DNA of 7,905 bases, from NCBI GenBank assembly GCA_022729615.1, contig DZAQ01000062.1:1-7905 (forward strand), read 5' to 3'. The stretch's first letter is position 1. Every line of letters begins with the position of its first letter. A program made the translations under genes and the position numbers. Shown here one piece after another: positions 5,493-7,905 of the stretch. The stretch comes from Sulfurovum sp. GTDB lineage: Bacteria > Campylobacterota > Campylobacteria > Campylobacterales > Sulfurovaceae. The notes below the pieces were generated by a model. It was given only the letters and a program-made list of their open reading frames with translations. It searched no databases and was not told the DNA's origin.

Positions 5493-7327
5493 GATATAAG
5501 ATTCTTTTTCTCATCTTTATAGCGGTGTGGGGAGTGATGATCGTTCGCCTCTATCAGGTGAGCATCAAATCAAACTACTACTATCTTGAACTTGCCAAAG
5601 AGAATATTGAGAGCAAACACTATATCAAGCCGATTCGAGGAGAGATAATCGATATCAGCGGGAAGCTTTTGGCGATGAACCGTATAGGCTTTTCTATCTC
5701 CATCAAACCCCGACTCAAAAATACGGGTGAAGAGTTGAATCAAGTGATCAACAATCTTGTCAAAACATTTCCTGACCTCAATAAAACCATTATGCAAAAT
5801 GTTTACAAGAAATTTAACTCTCCTTATAATCATAAATATATCAAAGTGGTTGATTTCGTGCAATATGCGGATATGATGCGAGCATACCCGATACTCAGTC
5901 TCAACGAAGATATCTCTATCGAGGCGGAGACGCGGCGCTACTATCCCTATGGAAAATATGTCTCCCATATAGTAGGCTATACCGGAAAATCCAATGCGCA
6001 AGAGAATGAAAAAGACCCCAAGGTCAATGAGATCGGAGTGGTAGGCAAATCGGGTCTGGAGGGGTACTACAATGAGGTTCTTCAAGGAGAGTTGGGAAGC
6101 ATAATCACGAAGGTAACCGCGACAAACCAAGAACTGGAGATCCTTGAACACAACAAGCCGCTTGAGAATCAAAATATTGTTTTGAGTCTGGATATGGACC
6201 TGCAAATGATGATCTTCGATCGTCTCAAAGGGTTCTCCGGAGTAGTTATAGTGATGCGTACTGATGGGGAGATAGTCGCTGCGGTAAGCACGCCGACTTA
6301 TGATCCCAATATGTTTGTGGGGGGAATCAGTCACAAGGATTGGATAAAACTCCAAGAAGATCCCGAGCACCCTTTTACCAATAGGCTTATCCATGGTACC
6401 TATCCCCCCGGTTCTACGATCAAGATGGGTGTTGCGATTGCTAATGCACTCTCGCCAAACGGGAATGTTTACGGCAATGAATACTGCTCCGGAGCTATTA
6501 CGATCGGCAAGAGCAGTCACCGTTTTCGATGCTGGAAAAAGCATGGGCATGGAGGTGTTGACCTGCGCAAGTCGATACGAGAGAGCTGCGATGTGTTTTA
6601 CTACAACAAAAGCTTGGAGATGGGGATCGATCATATGGCAAAGTCACTCAAGTCTATAGGGCTTGGCGTAAAAACAGGAGTTGATTTGCCCAAAGAGTAT
6701 GAGGGCATCATACCCGATCAGAAATGGAAAATGAAGCGCTTCAAACAGCAGTGGTACCAAGGGGAGACGGTGATCGCGGCAATCGGTCAAGGATATGATG
6801 CCGTCACTCCAATGCAGCTTGCGAGATATACCGCTCTGCTTGCAACCGGCAATCTCATAAAACCGCACTTTGCGAAGGTGATCAACGGCAAGCATGCAGA
6901 TCCTGTGATCAAAAAGTTAAAACTAGATGAAAATCTAATGAAAACAATACGGCTTGGGATGCATGATGTGTGCAATACTCCCAGAGGTACAGCGTATGCG
7001 CATTTGCGCAATCTGCCCATCCTTGTGGCAGGCAAGACGGGTACATCTCAGGTTGTGACAATTCCTCAAAGTGTCGTCAATAGGGCAGAAGAGAATGATA
7101 TGGAGTACTGGCAGCGGTCTCACGCTCTATTGACGACCTATGCTCCGTTTGACAATCCAAAATATATCGTCACAACCCTCATCGAGCATGGCGGGCATGG
7201 CGGAGGGACAAATGGTCCTATTGTGGCGGATATCTATAAGTGGATGCATTCAAAAGGCTATTTCGCACAAGAGAACAATAGTTCGCTCAAGGCTGATGCG
7301 AACTCTGCAGCGGCGCCCGCTCCTTAG
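5489..7327 (+). CDS. mrdA: Penicillin-binding protein 2 (MrdA), elongasome DD-transpeptidase
   Basis: PBP2 cross-links side-wall peptidoglycan in partnership with the RodA glycosyltransferase and MreC. The 612-residue class B PBP has one N-terminal membrane helix (about 4-24), a dimerisation or pedestal domain beginning KPIRGEIIDISGKLLAMN (48-65) with YYPYGKYVSHIVGYTG further on, and a transpeptidase domain. The active-site motifs are S309-T-I-K312 (in YPPGSTIK), S366-C-D368 as the SxN equivalent typical of PBP2, and K516-T-G-T519. Between the first two lie Cys333, His344, Cys348, His352, His354 and then Cys367, a possible metal site. The C-terminus is a short Ala/Pro-rich tail (ANSAAAPAP). 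The ATG overlaps the stop of the upstream membrane protein by 4 bases. No rodA is seen; the next gene is convergent. Confidence 0.96.
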   Translation: MRYKILFLIFIAVWGVMIVRLYQVSIKSNYYYLELAKENIESKHYIKPIRGEIIDISGKLLAMNRIGFSISIKPRLKNTGEELNQVINNLVKTFPDLNKTIMQNVYKKFNSPYNHKYIKVVDFVQYADMMRAYPILSLNEDISIEAETRRYYPYGKYVSHIVGYTGKSNAQENEKDPKVNEIGVVGKSGLEGYYNEVLQGELGSIITKVTATNQELEILEHNKPLENQNIVLSLDMDLQMMIFDRLKGFSGVVIVMRTDGEIVAAVSTPTYDPNMFVGGISHKDWIKLQEDPEHPFTNRLIHGTYPPGSTIKMGVAIANALSPNGNVYGNEYCSGAITIGKSSHRFRCWKKHGHGGVDLRKSIRESCDVFYYNKSLEMGIDHMAKSLKSIGLGVKTGVDLPKEYEGIIPDQKWKMKRFKQQWYQGETVIAAIGQGYDAVTPMQLARYTALLATGNLIKPHFAKVINGKHADPVIKKLKLDENLMKTIRLGMHDVCNTPRGTAYAHLRNLPILVAGKTGTSQVVTIPQSVVNRAEENDMEYWQRSHALLTTYAPFDNPKYIVTTLIEHGGHGGGTNGPIVADIYKWMHSKGYFAQENNSSLKADANSAAAPAP

Positions 7328-7905
7328 ATTTTGGAGCCTTCGGCAATTTTCCCATTTCTTCTTTTGAAGCTTTTCAAAATAAGCGCTATGACAATTATCT
7401 GGAGCGCCAAAAGTAAAAAGTGCAGAGCATAAAGCTTCTCTTGGTTGGACTCCACACCATACAAAGCGATGATTTTGTAAAAGAGAAAAGAGAGTAGCAT
7501 TCCTCCAAGATACCCAAGCTGTTTGGCTGTATCAAGTGTGGTTAATGTCTCACTAGAAGAGAGCAGCAATGTTTCTGCTCTCACAAGATAACTCCCAAAT
7601 GCAAAAGTGATCTGATAGCCGATATAGACCAGAAGAGCAGTTTGATAAGTATAAGGAAAGAGAAGAAAGTAGAGTATCGCCGCAACCAAAATAGTCTCTA
7701 CGAAGAGTGAGAGACGAAAAAACCACTCTGAGTTGAGCAGATGATCGTAGAGGCGCGCAATCAGCAGCATACCCAATGCCAGCGCGATCCCTCCCAGAGA
7801 GAAGATGGAGGGATCAAGCGGTGCGTAGATGAGAAAAATAGAGCCGACACTCACTCCCAAAAAAAGAGAGTTGACAAACTTATATCTGATAAACCACTCC
7901 GGTAT
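7324..7905 (-). CDS. Polytopic membrane protein with six predicted helices, 5'-partial at window edge
   Basis: The - strand frame is open from 7905 to a TAA at 7326-7324, giving 193 residues. A TTG at 7860 could be a start, but the coding continues upstream in a conserved-looking way (IPEWFIRYKFVNSLFLG), so the true start is probably just beyond the window. Six hydrophobic segments are visible: VNSLFLGVSVGSIFLIYAPL, GGIALALGMLLIARLY, FFRLSLFVETILVAAILYFL, TALLVYIGYQITFAFGSYLV, LGYLGGMLLSFLFYKIIAL and FLLLALQIIVIALIL. They are followed by a basic tail (KSFKRRNGK). The look is of half a major-facilitator transporter, but no diagnostic MFS motif is certain and no substrate can be given. It converges on mrdA and overlaps it by 4 bases. 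Confidence 0.75.
   Translation of the reverse strand: MPEWFIRYKFVNSLFLGVSVGSIFLIYAPLDPSIFSLGGIALALGMLLIARLYDHLLNSEWFFRLSLFVETILVAAILYFLLFPYTYQTALLVYIGYQITFAFGSYLVRAETLLLSSSETLTTLDTAKQLGYLGGMLLSFLFYKIIALYGVESNQEKLYALHFLLLALQIIVIALILKSFKRRNGKIAEGSKI

Noticed and set aside
5570..6634. Long - strand open frame of 354 codons opposite mrdA
   Set aside because: It is the antisense shadow of a clearly conserved PBP2; its translation shows no recognisable domain and no ribosome binding site of note.
7336..7344. GCCTTCGGC mini-hairpin after mrdA followed by AATTTT
   Set aside because: Only three G/C pairs with a 3-base loop; the flanks do not pair, so it is too weak to be called a terminator.
7362..7379. 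Inverted repeat TTTTGAA / TTCAAAA with a 4-base loop, considered as a terminator for mrdA
   Set aside because: The stem is seven A/T-rich pairs with no T-run after it on either strand, and it lies in the coding region of the - strand gene.

Overview
The window looks like chromosomal core sequence from a Campylobacterota (formerly Epsilonproteobacteria) species, probably a free-living sulfur- or hydrogen-oxidising relative of Sulfurimonas, Sulfuricurvum or Sulfurovum. The evidence is the protein character and the gene order. A run of mltD, rlpA, kdsC, lptC, lptA, engB, a small membrane protein and a PBP2 gene matches, from memory, the Campylobacter jejuni Cj0645-Cj0652 neighbourhood, here with hisB and an acetyltransferase gene inserted. 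Species cannot be named from the window alone. There is no sign of a mobile element, phage, CRISPR array, tRNA or rRNA.

Layout: nine genes lie on the + strand and one on the - strand. Positions 1-1817 hold the C-terminal part of an MltD-type lytic transglycosylase and a complete RlpA lipoprotein. Positions 1845-2911 hold hisB (histidine biosynthesis), overlapping kdsC (KDO-8-phosphate phosphatase). Positions 2914-3956 hold lptC and lptA (LPS transport), separated by a 53-bp gap with a good extended -10 promoter candidate. Positions 3953-5034 hold engB/ysxC (ribosome-assembly GTPase) and a small GNAT acetyltransferase resembling short N-acetylglutamate synthases. Positions 5034-7327 hold a small polytopic membrane protein and the elongasome transpeptidase PBP2 (mrdA). 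A convergent membrane protein gene, running off the right edge, shares its stop-codon bases with mrdA.

The + strand genes form a very tight array: gaps are 17, 27, 2 and 53 bp, and the other four junctions overlap by 1-7 bp. Most encode cell-envelope growth functions: peptidoglycan glycan cleavage (MltD, RlpA), LPS inner-core sugar synthesis (KdsC), LPS transport (LptC, LptA) and side-wall peptidoglycan synthesis (PBP2 and perhaps its membrane partner). HisB, EngB and the acetyltransferase are passengers from amino-acid and ribosome metabolism.

Most of the window is ordinary core genome. The points most worth a second look are a Cys/Cys/His/Cys set in PBP2 that falls, at exact spacing, on the positions reported as a zinc site in other PBP2 proteins; the uncharacterised membrane protein in the mreD position; the Cys cluster at the end of the acetyltransferase; and the six-helix protein at the right edge.
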